From contig NZ_CP028941.1 in assembly GCF_013307245.1 (NCBI RefSeq), positions 1,302,001-1,366,000 of the forward strand: 64,000 bases of DNA, given 5' to 3'. The position numbers were made by a program, and so were the translations under genes. This document shows, one piece after another, positions 9,318-17,395 of this stretch. Every line of letters begins with the position of its first letter. Within the stretch, counting starts at the first letter, position 1. Under the pieces are notes generated by a model. It had not been told where the DNA came from. It did no database searches and saw only the letters and a list, made by a program, of their open reading frames with translations. The DNA comes from Polynucleobacter antarcticus. Its GTDB lineage: Bacteria > Pseudomonadota > Gammaproteobacteria > Burkholderiales > Burkholderiaceae.

Positions 9318-10838
9318 TTAAAAAGGTTCTTTGCCCGATGTCACAAGCAGTACCGCTTGCGCTTGCAGGAGATTACTTTCTGCTAATGCCAATTGAACCT
9401 CAAGCACCCGCAATTGCGTTTGTGCTGTGAGTAAATCATTAAACCCTTGGCCATTATTTGAATATTGCGTTAAGCCTACTTTATAGGCAGCATCGGCTTG
9501 GGGTACTTGGCGCTCTTTTAAAAATTGAGTTTGATTCTTAACTTGCTCGTAATTAGCGTAAGCACTGTTAACTGCTAAGCTAATTTGCTGCCGATTAGAA
9601 ATGTTACCTGCTTCAGCCGCTGCTTGTGTTCGCTGGGCTTGCTCTACGCCATAACGCTCTTTTGTAAAAAAATATAAGGGAATAACGAGATCAAGCTCAA
9701 ACTGATAAAACATCGCCCCATTGTTCGCTGAAAAAGGGCCTCGCGGTGTATAAGATGATCCAATTACCTGAAAATCTGGTAAGTAGGCCTTCTTTGCCAG
9801 AGTAACGCCTTTGCGAGCCGACTCTAATTGCAAGGCAGAACTCTTGAGTGATGGGTGACTTGTTTCCGCATAATCCTCTAGCTCAATTAAGGTCGGAACA
9901 CTGTTAATAGCTCGACGCACGTCACCGCGTAATACAAGCTGTTCACGAGAATGGCGGCCTACCAAAGTATTAATACTCTTGAGTGCAACCTGTAGCTGAC
10001 GTTCCACATTGAATTGATCCGCTTGCGCAGCACTTTGAGATACCTGGGCATTGAGATACTCAATATAGGCGGCGGCATTATTAGAGTAGCGTGCTTTGGC
10101 GACATTTTTAATCATCTCTAGACGCACGACAGACTCTTTAAGAACCTGCAGTTGCTTTTGAGCTGCTAATGCTCCGTAATATAAAGTTGATAATTGAGCG
10201 CCCAATTGCAAGTAGATAGATTCACTTTGGGCTAGGAGTGCTTCGGCATTGGTATTAGCAATCTCTGACGCTAAACTGCGCTTGCCTGGAAACTGAAAAG
10301 GCTGCGCCACTGAGATGGCGTTATTGCTACTAATGCCTCCTGGATTGGCTGCTGTAGGCGTATTGGCAGCGCCTAATGCAAATGGCGAGTTTGCTGGCAT
10401 ACCAGACCAGACCAGACCGACTTGCGGATTGGCTGGTGCATTAATCTGCGGTACGGTTGCCTTGGCAGATAAATAGGATTCACGTAAAGATGATAGTTGT
10501 GGGTTATTGAGCTTGAGCTCCATCCATAACTGTCGTAAATCCATGTCAGTGGCACCTGATGGCATCCCCTTGGTATAGATCTGCGGCGTATTGCTAGAAG
10601 TGATGGGCGTAAAGAGTGATGCTGCATTTCCTGAGTTGGCTGGACTTACAGTAGGAGGTGCCGATAAAACGATCTTAGGATCACCTGTCTGCACAGTGAC
10701 CGTAGATGGAATAGCTTGGGCGAAAATAGTGGAAGAGAAAAATAAAGCTGTGACAAATAAAGGTAGATCAGCGATCCGTGGAAACGAATACGCTTTAGCT
10801 TGAACAAGGCACGACGTTTTGCTGTGGCTGCAACTCAA
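9318..10838 (-). CDS. czcC: CzcC-like outer-membrane factor (TolC family)
   Basis: A 506-residue outer-membrane efflux protein. A signal-like stretch (LPLFVTALFFSSTIFAQA) is followed by a low-complexity linker and two repeated long-helix halves (about 105-300 and 310-505), characteristic of the OEP family. The only start giving a complete signal peptide is TTG at 10838; a GAGG ribosome-binding sequence lies about 8 bases upstream, which supports it. It is the first gene of the czcCBA order. The basic residues before the hydrophobic core are unusually far from the start (about 25 residues), so a slightly later start cannot be excluded. Confidence 0.85.
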   Translation of the reverse strand: MSCSHSKTSCLVQAKAYSFPRIADLPLFVTALFFSSTIFAQAIPSTVTVQTGDPKIVLSAPPTVSPANSGNAASLFTPITSSNTPQIYTKGMPSGATDMDLRQLWMELKLNNPQLSSLRESYLSAKATVPQINAPANPQVGLVWSGMPANSPFALGAANTPTAANPGGISSNNAISVAQPFQFPGKRSLASEIANTNAEALLAQSESIYLQLGAQLSTLYYGALAAQKQLQVLKESVVRLEMIKNVAKARYSNNAAAYIEYLNAQVSQSAAQADQFNVERQLQVALKSINTLVGRHSREQLVLRGDVRRAINSVPTLIELEDYAETSHPSLKSSALQLESARKGVTLAKKAYLPDFQVIGSSYTPRGPFSANNGAMFYQFELDLVIPLYFFTKERYGVEQAQRTQAAAEAGNISNRQQISLAVNSAYANYEQVKNQTQFLKERQVPQADAAYKVGLTQYSNNGQGFNDLLTAQTQLRVLEVQLALAESNLLQAQAVLLVTSGKEPF

Positions 10839-10885
10839 ATTGACTACCTCTATAACCTCTAAAACCGCTATTTTTATTGTGCTTC

Positions 10886-10903
10886 ATGCAGAAAAAACTG
10901 CAT
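10886..10903. promoter_or_regulatory. Small inverted repeat upstream of czcC
   Basis: ATGCAG (10886-10891) and CTGCAT (10898-10903) are separated by six A, about 50 bases before the czcC start. This is a plausible regulator site for the metal-efflux operon, but no metal-responsive regulator gene (MerR, ArsR or CzcRS type) is visible nearby. Confidence 0.25.
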
Positions 10904-11014
10904 ATTCACTTTATGAGTCAGATTATAGGGGAGAACTCGTAAAAGTCTATTGCAAGGCTTTTCTTAACTTATTGATTACAAAGACAATAATCGATTCTGA
11001 TACCATCGAAATAT

Positions 11015-12451
11015 TTAGAATTCAGCATGCACTCTTAGAGATAGGATGTTAATGGGGCCTCTAGCAGCGTTATAGGCTGGATTAATCACATGCTGAAAGT
11101 TCAACCCCGCTAGTACATTTTTAATGACCGTAGCGTTGTAATAGATCTCCCCAATCCGCTCTGGACTATAAGAAATGGTCTGCGTTGGACTGTTGTAATC
11201 ACCAATGAAATAAGAAACACCGCCAGCCTGGAGATAAGTGCGACGATAACTGGATAAGCCATTTTGCATCATGGCGATACCTACACTATCTTTAGGGCGT
11301 TGCCAGCCAGTGCCATTCATACCTATACCAACCGATAAGGAGTTATCTGCTTCCGTAAAAGACATGGTTTCTGTTTTTCCGTCAGAGGTAAATGCCCGTG
11401 CATAAATTCCAAGATCTTTCGTCAAAGCCTGTTCCCCGTGAATACCTACCCCCGTTTTAATTTGTGCATTATTGCGCACATAATTAATGGCCTGGGTCCC
11501 TTGGGCATTATTTTGAATGACATAATTTGTTGCATCCGTAAAGCGTGCGAGGGTCATCTGATTACGATAAGCCAAGATACTGACCTTACCTGGAAGCTGA
11601 GCAATATGATGTTGGCGCTCTACCTCGACCTGATCGCCATAGCTATTGAAGATTTGCCAATTGAGATCACGGCCATTAGGAGATTTGGGGGCAAGCATAC
11701 GGGAAGCGCGTAATACCCAATGATCTAAGTACCACTCTCCTGCTAAGCCTGTACTGTAACCACGCGCATCCGCTGCATAGTCATACGCTAGATAAGTCAT
11801 ATTGCCCCAGTTCATAAACTGTATGCGTGGATCTTTCGCGTATCGACTGTCATCAAAGATATCCAGCGTAGAGAACTGCCCCGCAGTAATCACCACACGA
11901 TTGCTGCTGACTGTTTGGGTAATTTGATTGGCTTCATTTTCTAGTACGACCTTATCACCGGCTTGATTGATAGTGTGGCGCATAAAAGCACGGGCAGAAT
12001 AAAACTTGGCTTGAGAGCTCGTTGCTTTACTCCCCTCGCCATTTGTAAAGCCGCCCAAACCTGATAAACCTGAAAATGCAACGCCAGAGATCACCTCTGG
12101 ATTGAAATACACATCTGTATTTGGTGCAATACGTGCGCCAAAGAATAAAGTACCAGACCAGGTGTAGCTCATAGACTTATCACTTGATAAGCTTCTGATG
12201 CCTGAGTATGAGGAAGTGAAATTGTTGTAGCGCTGATTAATATACGTAGTTTGCCCATGCAGATTGACGGGCAAGCCTAAAAATTCACCTTCAGTATTGA
12301 TACCGTCAATAGGAGAAGCAAAAGTGGCAATTTGATCTGACCCAGATCCTGCTTTTTGAGCGGAAACAGATGTGCTTAGCATCACACCGAACATGCCACT
12401 CAATACAGCTAAGAAGAGGAAATAAAACTTGCGGGTCATACACAATTTCAC
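11015..12451 (-). CDS. OprB-like outer-membrane porin
   Basis: The protein has 478 residues. A signal peptide ends near STSVSAQ, and the mature chain is rich in alternating aromatic/polar beta strands (GQTTYINQRYNNF, SYTWSGTLFFGARI, YLAYDYAADARGY) and ends in HAEF, the terminal Phe recognised by the BAM machinery. The FNPEVISG and QFSTLDIFDDSRYAKDPRIQF stretches resemble carbohydrate-selective OprB porins. The frame opens at GTG 12451; an ATG at 12439 is an alternative and neither has a strong ribosome-binding site. The gene follows the same strand as czcCBA, 176 bases upstream. A link to metal export is only positional, and substrate specificity is unknown. Confidence 0.75.
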   Translation of the reverse strand: MKLCMTRKFYFLFLAVLSGMFGVMLSTSVSAQKAGSGSDQIATFASPIDGINTEGEFLGLPVNLHGQTTYINQRYNNFTSSYSGIRSLSSDKSMSYTWSGTLFFGARIAPNTDVYFNPEVISGVAFSGLSGLGGFTNGEGSKATSSQAKFYSARAFMRHTINQAGDKVVLENEANQITQTVSSNRVVITAGQFSTLDIFDDSRYAKDPRIQFMNWGNMTYLAYDYAADARGYSTGLAGEWYLDHWVLRASRMLAPKSPNGRDLNWQIFNSYGDQVEVERQHHIAQLPGKVSILAYRNQMTLARFTDATNYVIQNNAQGTQAINYVRNNAQIKTGVGIHGEQALTKDLGIYARAFTSDGKTETMSFTEADNSLSVGIGMNGTGWQRPKDSVGIAMMQNGLSSYRRTYLQAGGVSYFIGDYNSPTQTISYSPERIGEIYYNATVIKNVLAGLNFQHVINPAYNAARGPINILSLRVHAEF

Positions 12452-12529
12452 GATGGGTAGTAGTGCCAGCTCTAAATGAGGAACGGTCTACTGAAGTCAA
12501 CAATCAAAAGATGAATAAAGGCTCAGATG

Positions 12530-12544
12530 TGAGTTTCAAACTCA
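12530..12544. promoter_or_regulatory. 15-bp palindrome upstream of the porin gene
   Basis: TGAGTTT-C-AAACTCA is a perfect palindrome with a one-base centre, about 80-105 bases before the porin start. It could be an operator. No function can be assigned from sequence. Confidence 0.3.
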
Positions 12545-12642
12545 ACACGGATATACCCCAAATTATCTCTAAAAAGAATTAATTTACCTAATAATGATGT
12601 CAGTATGGTGACGAATACACCTCTGGCTGAGCTTGAGAGTGC

Positions 12643-13266
12643 CTAGCCTACTGCGCGACGATCCATCAACGCCCTAGCTAAAGTGCCGGCATCTACATAT
12701 TCCAGCTCACCGCCAACAGGAATGCCTCGAGCAATTCGGGTGACTTTAATACCTTTTGATTTTAGTACCTCGCCGATGTAGTGAGCTGTAGCTTCACCTT
12801 CACTGGTGAAATTAGTAGCTAAAACGACCTCTCTGACGGTGACGCCAGTATCTGGTGCTTCAATACGATTAAGCAGTCGATCAAAATGAATTTCATTGGG
12901 GCCCATACCATCTAGCGGTGAAATACGGCCCATTAATACAAAGTAATTACCTTTAAAGCTCAAGGTCTGCTCAACCATCACTTGATCTGCCGGGGTCTCC
13001 ACGATGCACAGCAAAGATGGATCACGGCGATCATCGCTACAAGTCACGCAGATTTGAGTTTCTGAAAACGTATTACAACGGGCGCAGTGGCCAACAGTCT
13101 CTACAGCCTCACCTAAGGATTGCGCCAGTACTGCAGCTCCATTACGGTCATGCTGTAATAAATAAAAGGCCATGCGTTGTGCTGACTTCGGCCCTACTCC
13201 AGGCAAGACTCTTAATGCCTCAATCAGGCGACCGAGTGCATCTTGAGGCGCTTCATGACGTGCCAT
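12643..13266 (-). CDS. recR: Recombination mediator RecR
   Basis: A 207-residue protein of the RecFOR pathway that helps load RecA at gaps. It shows the helix-hairpin-helix [16 protein letters not shown], the zinc site [16 protein letters not shown] (Cys-x2-Cys-x10-Cys-x2-Cys spacing) and a Toprim domain with [14 protein letters not shown]. Length and motifs are complete. It is the last gene of dnaX-ybaB-recR and starts 13 bases after the ybaB stop, the standard bacterial arrangement. Confidence 0.96.
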   Translation of the reverse strand: MARHEAPQDALGRLIEALRVLPGVGPKSAQRMAFYLLQHDRNGAAVLAQSLGEAVETVGHCARCNTFSETQICVTCSDDRRDPSLLCIVETPADQVMVEQTLSFKGNYFVLMGRISPLDGMGPNEIHFDRLLNRIEAPDTGVTVREVVLATNFTSEGEATAHYIGEVLKSKGIKVTRIARGIPVGGELEYVDAGTLARALMDRRAVG

Positions 13267-13279
13267 TAATTAGCCGCCA

Positions 13280-13603
13280 TCAAAACGGTAACTTAAATCC
13301 AGGAGGCATTGGCATCCCTGCAGTCGCTCCAGACATGACTTGATTATTAGCAGCCTCGACTTGCTTGAATGCTTCTGTATAGGCGGTCACCAGTAAATCC
13401 TCAAGCATCTCACGATCATCCATAGCACCTGGATCAATCTGTATCCGCTTCATCTCATGCTTACCAGAAATCGTCACTTTAACTAAGCCACCCGCTGCTT
13501 GGCCAGTTACTTCTAGCGCAGCCAATTGCTCTTGCGCTACTTTCATCTTTTCTTGCATCTGCTGAGCTTGTTTCATCAAACCCGCAAGGCCGCCTTTCAT
13601 CAT
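13280..13603 (-). CDS. ybaB: YbaB/EbfC nucleoid-associated protein
   Basis: A small protein of 107 residues, with the family opening GGLAGLMKQAQQMQEKM, the central GxVKVTISGKHEMKRIQID and the DLLVTAYTEAFKQVE helix. The family binds DNA as a dimer with a tweezer-like shape. The ATG at 13603 was chosen over the GTG at 13606 because an AGGA sequence lies about 8 bases before it; a further ATG follows directly. It sits 68 bases after dnaX and 13 before recR, as in most bacteria. Confidence 0.93.
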   Translation of the reverse strand: MMKGGLAGLMKQAQQMQEKMKVAQEQLAALEVTGQAAGGLVKVTISGKHEMKRIQIDPGAMDDREMLEDLLVTAYTEAFKQVEAANNQVMSGATAGMPMPPGFKLPF

Positions 13604-13671
13604 CACTTTTTCCTTTTTTTACTAATGTATCGATTTTGTATATCGTAATATCTCGTTCTTAATTGAAATAC

Positions 13672-15330
13672 TTACAGAGGCTTTACAGAGCCACCCACTA
13701 CTTTGGCTCCAAACTCTTTTTCTAGTTGCTGGATAAATGGATCTTGTGCAATCATTTGCTCGGCATTTTGTCTTTTCTCTTGATGTATTTGAGCGTCAAC
13801 TTTAGCTACTGTCTTTACTTCAATTTCACCTTTTTCAGTTTTTTCACTTTTTGCAATCGTCACCTTGACGGGTTTACCAAAGTGCGCCTTTAACGCATCT
13901 TCAAGACGACCCACCGAAGCATCTGAAGCCAATTGTGGCATTGGCGTTACTACTATTGCCCGCACACCTGCAGCAGAATCATGCCAATCTTGTAGCTCCG
14001 TCTGGAAAGCCAGCTGCTGAACCAGACCCTTAACAGGTAATTGACGCATTAAAGCATGCCAGTCTGGGCGCTCAGCACTAGCAGAAACTGAACTGACTGA
14101 TACTGGTGAAGTAACAACAACGGGGGCTGCAGTTATGGTGGGTGCAGCCGGAGCGGATGATCTTGGGGCCAATCCTGCTGGAGGAGCATTACCGCTTGAG
14201 TTACTCACGCCCCCTACTTTGGGTGTTTCATTGCCAGGACGAAAGGCCAGCATGCGTAAGAGCGTCATCGCAAAACCTGTTTGCTCGTCTGGTGCCAGCG
14301 ATAAATCAGGGCGACTGGTAATACTAATTTGATAAAAGAGCTGCGCTTCTTCTTTTGTCAGTACGCTAGCCAAACGATGAATCTCTGCCGCCTCAGGCCA
14401 ATCTTCTAAAACAGATTCGGGAACAATTTGGGCTGCCGCAATTTTCTGAATCAAGCTTGATAGATCAGCCAGTGCAAGTGAAAAAGACATACTGCGTTCA
14501 CCCATCTCATTAGAGATATTGAGTAAAGTGGCGCCATCTTTTGTAATCAGAGAATCTAAAATACGAATGAGATACGCATCATCTAGGGTGCCCAGCATGC
14601 CACGAACTGCTTCTTCTGAGACTTTACCGGCTGCATAGGCAATAGCTTGATCCGTGAGGGATAAAGCATCGCGCATGGATCCTTGAGCTGCTTTTGCTAA
14701 TACGCGTAATGCATTGGTTTCGTACTCAACTTTTTCAGCGGCGAGGACTTTTTCGAGATGCTCAACAATCAGCGGAACTGGCATTTGTTTTAGATTGAAC
14801 TGCAAACAGCGGGAGAGCACCGTAACTGGAATCTTTTGCGGATCGGTGGTTGCCAAAATAAACTTGACATGCTCTGGTGGCTCTTCAAGAGTTTTGAGCA
14901 TGGCATTAAAGGCGTGATTGGTGAGCATATGCACCTCATCAATCATGTACACCTTGTAACGTGCATTACTGGGTACGTAAGCAGCCTTCTCTAACAGCTG
15001 AGCCATCTCGTCGACACCCCGATTACTCGCTGCATCCATTTCGATATAGTCAATAAAGCGGCCAGCATCAATTTCTAGGCAAGCGGGGCATTTTCCGCAG
15101 GGCTCTGAGGTCATGCGGCCTTGCCCATCTTCCCCAGTGCAATTCAGGGCTTTTGCCATAATTCGGGCAATCGTGGTCTTACCTACCCCACGGGTACCCG
15201 TAAATAGCCAAGCATGGTGAAGTCGGCCTTGATCTAAGGCGTGGGTTAGGGCCTTGACCACATGGTCCTGCCCCACCAATTGGGAGAATGTTTTAGGTCG
15301 CCACGAACGGGCTAAAGCCAATGCTGTCAT
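13672..15330 (-). CDS. dnaX: DNA polymerase III subunit gamma/tau
   Basis: The 552-residue clamp-loader ATPase. It has the Walker A loop GTRGVGKTT near residues 45-53, the four-Cys zinc module between the CTGEDG and CGKCPAC segments, Walker B IDEVHML, sensor 1 (LATTDPQK) and a lid domain with GSMRDALSL. After about residue 370 comes a Pro/Ala/Ser linker and a tau-type C-terminal domain. I looked for an A-AAA-AAG slip site that would give the short gamma form: the A-rich stretch near 13830-13850 does not form a canonical heptamer. The gene heads dnaX-ybaB-recR. Confidence 0.95.
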   Translation of the reverse strand: MTALALARSWRPKTFSQLVGQDHVVKALTHALDQGRLHHAWLFTGTRGVGKTTIARIMAKALNCTGEDGQGRMTSEPCGKCPACLEIDAGRFIDYIEMDAASNRGVDEMAQLLEKAAYVPSNARYKVYMIDEVHMLTNHAFNAMLKTLEEPPEHVKFILATTDPQKIPVTVLSRCLQFNLKQMPVPLIVEHLEKVLAAEKVEYETNALRVLAKAAQGSMRDALSLTDQAIAYAAGKVSEEAVRGMLGTLDDAYLIRILDSLITKDGATLLNISNEMGERSMSFSLALADLSSLIQKIAAAQIVPESVLEDWPEAAEIHRLASVLTKEEAQLFYQISITSRPDLSLAPDEQTGFAMTLLRMLAFRPGNETPKVGGVSNSSGNAPPAGLAPRSSAPAAPTITAAPVVVTSPVSVSSVSASAERPDWHALMRQLPVKGLVQQLAFQTELQDWHDSAAGVRAIVVTPMPQLASDASVGRLEDALKAHFGKPVKVTIAKSEKTEKGEIEVKTVAKVDAQIHQEKRQNAEQMIAQDPFIQQLEKEFGAKVVGGSVKPL

Positions 15331-15361
15331 GTTTCACATTCTAACAAGCTAAAATGTAATT

Positions 15362-15459
15362 GGACGGGCCTCCTCGCATGGTGGGCTGGATAACCTGGTC
15401 AGGTCGGGAACGAAGCAGCCAAACCCATTCTCTGCCAGTGCCGGGGGTCAGGCTCGTCC
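15362..15459 (+). ncRNA. ffs: Signal recognition particle RNA, small (4.5S) type
   Basis: The conserved SRP core is present: GGTCAGGTCGGGAACGAAG with the GGAA-type tetraloop, then CAGCC and the GTGCCGGGGGTCAGG return strand. The ends pair (GGACGGGCC at 15362 with GGCTCGTCC at 15451-15459, one G-U pair), giving a 98-base hairpin. A TAAAAT -10-like box lies at 15350-15355 and seven T follow at 15467-15473, so the RNA's own terminal stem may end transcription. It targets membrane-protein ribosomes together with Ffh. It is divergent from dnaX, and its T tract touches the stop codon of the converging HEPN gene. Confidence 0.95.
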
Positions 15460-15471
15460 ACCCTAATTTTT

Positions 15472-15933
15472 TTACTTATCCTTCCTCAAGAATCCAGTCG
15501 CATTTGTGACAAGCCATTCATTTATCTGAATCGATAGCATCTGGGCTTGGCTCATAAGCTCGTTCAACATAGCATCACTCACTATGTCACCTAAATAATC
15601 AATAGCATTCCGCTGTTTGCGCAACTGGTCTAAAGTGATTAGGGTTCGTGTATCAGTGCCAATCGTAAGCGCCAAAGTTTGAATCAATGTTTGATGGTGC
15701 CCGGGTTTACTCGTCAGTACTCTGTAGCCATTCGCTTGCAATGCTGCATTCGATGCCTGAATGATTGACTTATAAGCTAAATCAAAACGACTCTCATTAC
15801 TAAGCCCCTTTAATTGCGCATCTTTCAAGCTGGACTGGGAGGCCTCCAATAAACGCGCAATACTGAGATTGTCGTACTCTATAGAATCAAGCGTTATCCC
15901 AATAAGATTTTTTAACAAGCTGTGTGTCTCCAT
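15472..15933 (-). CDS. HEPN-domain protein, likely toxin partner of the HTH-MNT protein
   Basis: An all-helical protein of about 153 residues with the HEPN pattern: DLAYKSIIQASNAALQANGYR in the middle and LRKQRNAIDYLGD near the end. In catalytic HEPN toxins the motif is R-x4-6-H; here the corresponding stretch is RNAIDY, with Tyr where His is expected, a form also seen in other HEPN proteins whose RNase activity is uncertain. The frame could open upstream at 15960, but the METHSLL start at 15933 gives a more typical N-terminus. It overlaps the end of the upstream nucleotidyltransferase gene by 47 bases, so the two are coupled as an MNT/HEPN-type pair. Confidence 0.7.
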   Translation of the reverse strand: METHSLLKNLIGITLDSIEYDNLSIARLLEASQSSLKDAQLKGLSNESRFDLAYKSIIQASNAALQANGYRVLTSKPGHHQTLIQTLALTIGTDTRTLITLDQLRKQRNAIDYLGDIVSDAMLNELMSQAQMLSIQINEWLVTNATGFLRKDK

Positions 15934-16522
15934 GGATAAGCAGATCGTGCTCATTGCCAATGATGTATAGCTTTGGTTTGCTTAATACATCACGAATGAA
16001 GGCTCCATTATCTTGCACTAGCTTGATCCAATCCTTAACAGTAAAAACCTTGGGGTTAATTTCTCTCCCGAGTATTTTTTGATACTCATGAAGAGTTGTA
16101 ACAATTTCACCAAAGTTAACATCGCCAATTATCATCAGGTCGATATCACTATTAATAGTTGACGTGCCGCCCGCAGTAGATCCATACACAAATGCAAATT
16201 GAATCTGATTTTCTAGAGGCAGCAAGCCCTGAAGTAAAACATCCACTAGACCACTTGTTTTTTTAGGTATGCTGCTTATCTCATCGAAAATTGGGCACGA
16301 AGTATCTGCTTGGTAATGCGTTTGGTTGCCGATCCTTTTTACAGTCACTAACTCCGCATGCTCGAGCTTGATCATTTCTCGTTGCAATGTTCCTGGTGCT
16401 GACCCAGTTAGGCGCGCAATTTGACGCAAATAATAAGATTGCTCGGGGTGCAACAGCAGTAGCCCCAATACGCGACTGCGATATTGACTAAAAAGTATTG
16501 TTGAAAGTGAAGACATAGGCAT
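15887..16522 (-). CDS. wHTH-nucleotidyltransferase fusion (MNT-type antitoxin/regulator)
   Basis: About 211 residues from the ATG at 16522 (16516 also possible). The N-terminal winged helix (SQYRSRVLGLLLLHPEQSYY, then LRQIARLTGSAPGTLQREM) resembles ArsR/MarR-type domains. A minimal nucleotidyltransferase domain follows, with the signature FVYGSTAGGTSTINSDIDL (Gly-Ser plus the two metal-binding Asp). MNT proteins paired with HEPN partners can act as antitoxins by AMPylating the toxin. The fused DNA-binding domain suggests autoregulation, and a 48-bp palindrome lies directly upstream. The formally longer frame starts with TTG inside the palindrome and was not chosen. Confidence 0.8.
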   Translation of the reverse strand: MPMSSLSTILFSQYRSRVLGLLLLHPEQSYYLRQIARLTGSAPGTLQREMIKLEHAELVTVKRIGNQTHYQADTSCPIFDEISSIPKKTSGLVDVLLQGLLPLENQIQFAFVYGSTAGGTSTINSDIDLMIIGDVNFGEIVTTLHEYQKILGREINPKVFTVKDWIKLVQDNGAFIRDVLSKPKLYIIGNEHDLLIHGDTQLVKKSYWDNA

Positions 16523-16531
16523 AAGATTGCC

Positions 16532-16579
16532 ATATTGTTGCTTTAATAACAACAATTGTTGCTATTAAAGCAACAATAT
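16532..16579. promoter_or_regulatory. 48-bp near-perfect palindrome before the HTH-MNT gene
   Basis: The two halves are complementary at every position except one pair (16549/16562); the axis is between 16555 and 16556. Inside each half GTTG/CAAC blocks recur (GTTGCT-ATTAA-AGCAAC at 16558-16574), so it looks like overlapping half-sites for a dimeric or tetrameric regulator. It begins 10 bases upstream of the HTH-MNT start and ends 7 bases after the brnA stop. As RNA it would form a long hairpin, but no T tract follows, so it is not a simple terminator. Confidence 0.75.
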
Positions 16580-16586
16580 CTACGAT

Positions 16587-16901
16587 TTACGGCCTATGAC
16601 TCAATAACCAATCCTTTAAAGCCAAATCAATCTTGGTCTGCCACCCAGCTCCAGATGCTTTGAATTGCTCTAGTACATCAGTAGATAAACGAATGGTAAT
16701 AATTTGTTTTTTAGGTGACTTACTGACACTTCCAGCAGGTCTGCCTCGAAGTTTCTTCGCAAATGCAGCCCTACCTTCTTCCTCGGAGACGACCTTGCCA
16801 CCTAAAGTCCAGACGGCACGCGCCAGGTCCTCATCTCTTAGCTCTGGAGCGTCATCTGGATCAACCCATTCACTTGATATATTTTTTAATTTCACGTTCA
16901 T
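16587..16901 (-). CDS. brnA: BrnA-type antitoxin
   Basis: A 104-residue antitoxin. The N-terminal part (EWVDPDDAPELRDEDLARAVW) is the BrnT-binding segment of the family; the C-terminal ribbon-helix-helix (ITIRLSTDVLEQFKASGAGW, then TKIDLALKDWL) binds the operator as a dimer. It overlaps the brnT gene by 32 bases, the usual toxin-first arrangement. Complete and typical in length. Neutralisation of BrnT and autorepression are family knowledge. Confidence 0.9.
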   Translation of the reverse strand: MNVKLKNISSEWVDPDDAPELRDEDLARAVWTLGGKVVSEEEGRAAFAKKLRGRPAGSVSKSPKKQIITIRLSTDVLEQFKASGAGWQTKIDLALKDWLLSHRP

Positions 16902-17157
16902 TTGCTTTTCTCATTGAAATAATTCTTCTCTTTGCTCCGCGAACCGTCCACACCAGTACTACAAGACGATCATCTAGAAAGCCATATGAAATAAAACGTT
17001 GCTCGCCATAGGGCCCTCTTTCATCTTCTATAGTTGCGGCATCTATAAAAACCTCACTTGCACGGGCAAAATCTAAGCCGCGATCCAAAAGAGTCTGAAA
17101 GCGCTTTTGCTTGTCATACTCAATGTTTTTATTTGATTGTACTAACAATTTATTCAT
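16870..17157 (-). CDS. brnT: BrnT-type ribonuclease toxin
   Basis: A 95-residue RelE-fold toxin: IEYDKQKRFQTLLDRGLDFARA, the beta-strand core (RFISYGFLDDRLVVLVWTVRG) and the diagnostic end RRIISMRKANEREIKKY, with the Arg and Glu residues that serve as catalytic or binding residues in BrnT. The family cleaves RNA and arrests growth. It is followed by brnA and preceded by an AT-rich gap with a TTGTA/TACAA repeat (17173-17184) and ATTATTT/AAATAAT arms (17168-17193) that may hold the operator. A second, diverged copy of the module lies at 24942-25542. Confidence 0.9.
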   Translation of the reverse strand: MNKLLVQSNKNIEYDKQKRFQTLLDRGLDFARASEVFIDAATIEDERGPYGEQRFISYGFLDDRLVVLVWTVRGAKRRIISMRKANEREIKKYIK

Positions 17158-17343
17158 GGATCAATGAATTATTTGTATTTACAATTAAATAATACTCAAA
17201 ATACGAATTACTACGATGGTCAAGTGTGAGCAAGCTGAAATCTCCTCTTAATAGATGAGTTCAGCTTAGAGAAGCCAGCAGTAGAAGTTAAGGGCTGAAG
17301 ATAGATCTAGCTGTCAGTGAATGACTAGCGTGAGGGTGACTTA

Positions 17344-17371
17344 TCCAATAGCTTTGTCAGAAGCTATTGGA
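17344..17371. repeat. Perfect 11-bp stem-loop downstream of the DUF1993 gene
   Basis: TCCAATAGCTT and AAGCTATTGGA flank a 6-base loop, 25 bases after the stop codon of the minus-strand DUF1993 gene. No T tract follows on either strand, so it may be a 3' stabiliser or weak terminator. The rest of the 17158-17395 gap shows nothing else recognisable apart from the brnT promoter region. Confidence 0.55.
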
Positions 17372-17395
17372 CTACGAGTAATTACGAAAATAGGT

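Noticed and set aside
13800..13860. Possible programmed frameshift site in dnaX giving gamma
   Set aside because: The A-rich codons (GCA AAA AGT, GAA AAA ACT, GAA AAA GGT) do not form an A-AAA-AAG or similar X-XXY-YYZ heptamer.
15362..15459. A tRNA-like or riboswitch reading of the structured region before dnaX
   Set aside because: The GGTCAGGTC...GAAGCAGCC core and closing stem identify it as SRP RNA.
16523..16555. TTG-initiated N-terminal extension of the HTH-MNT protein inside the palindrome
   Set aside because: The start would lie in the centre of the 48-bp palindrome without a ribosome-binding site; the Met codons at 16522/16516 give a normal HTH N-terminus.
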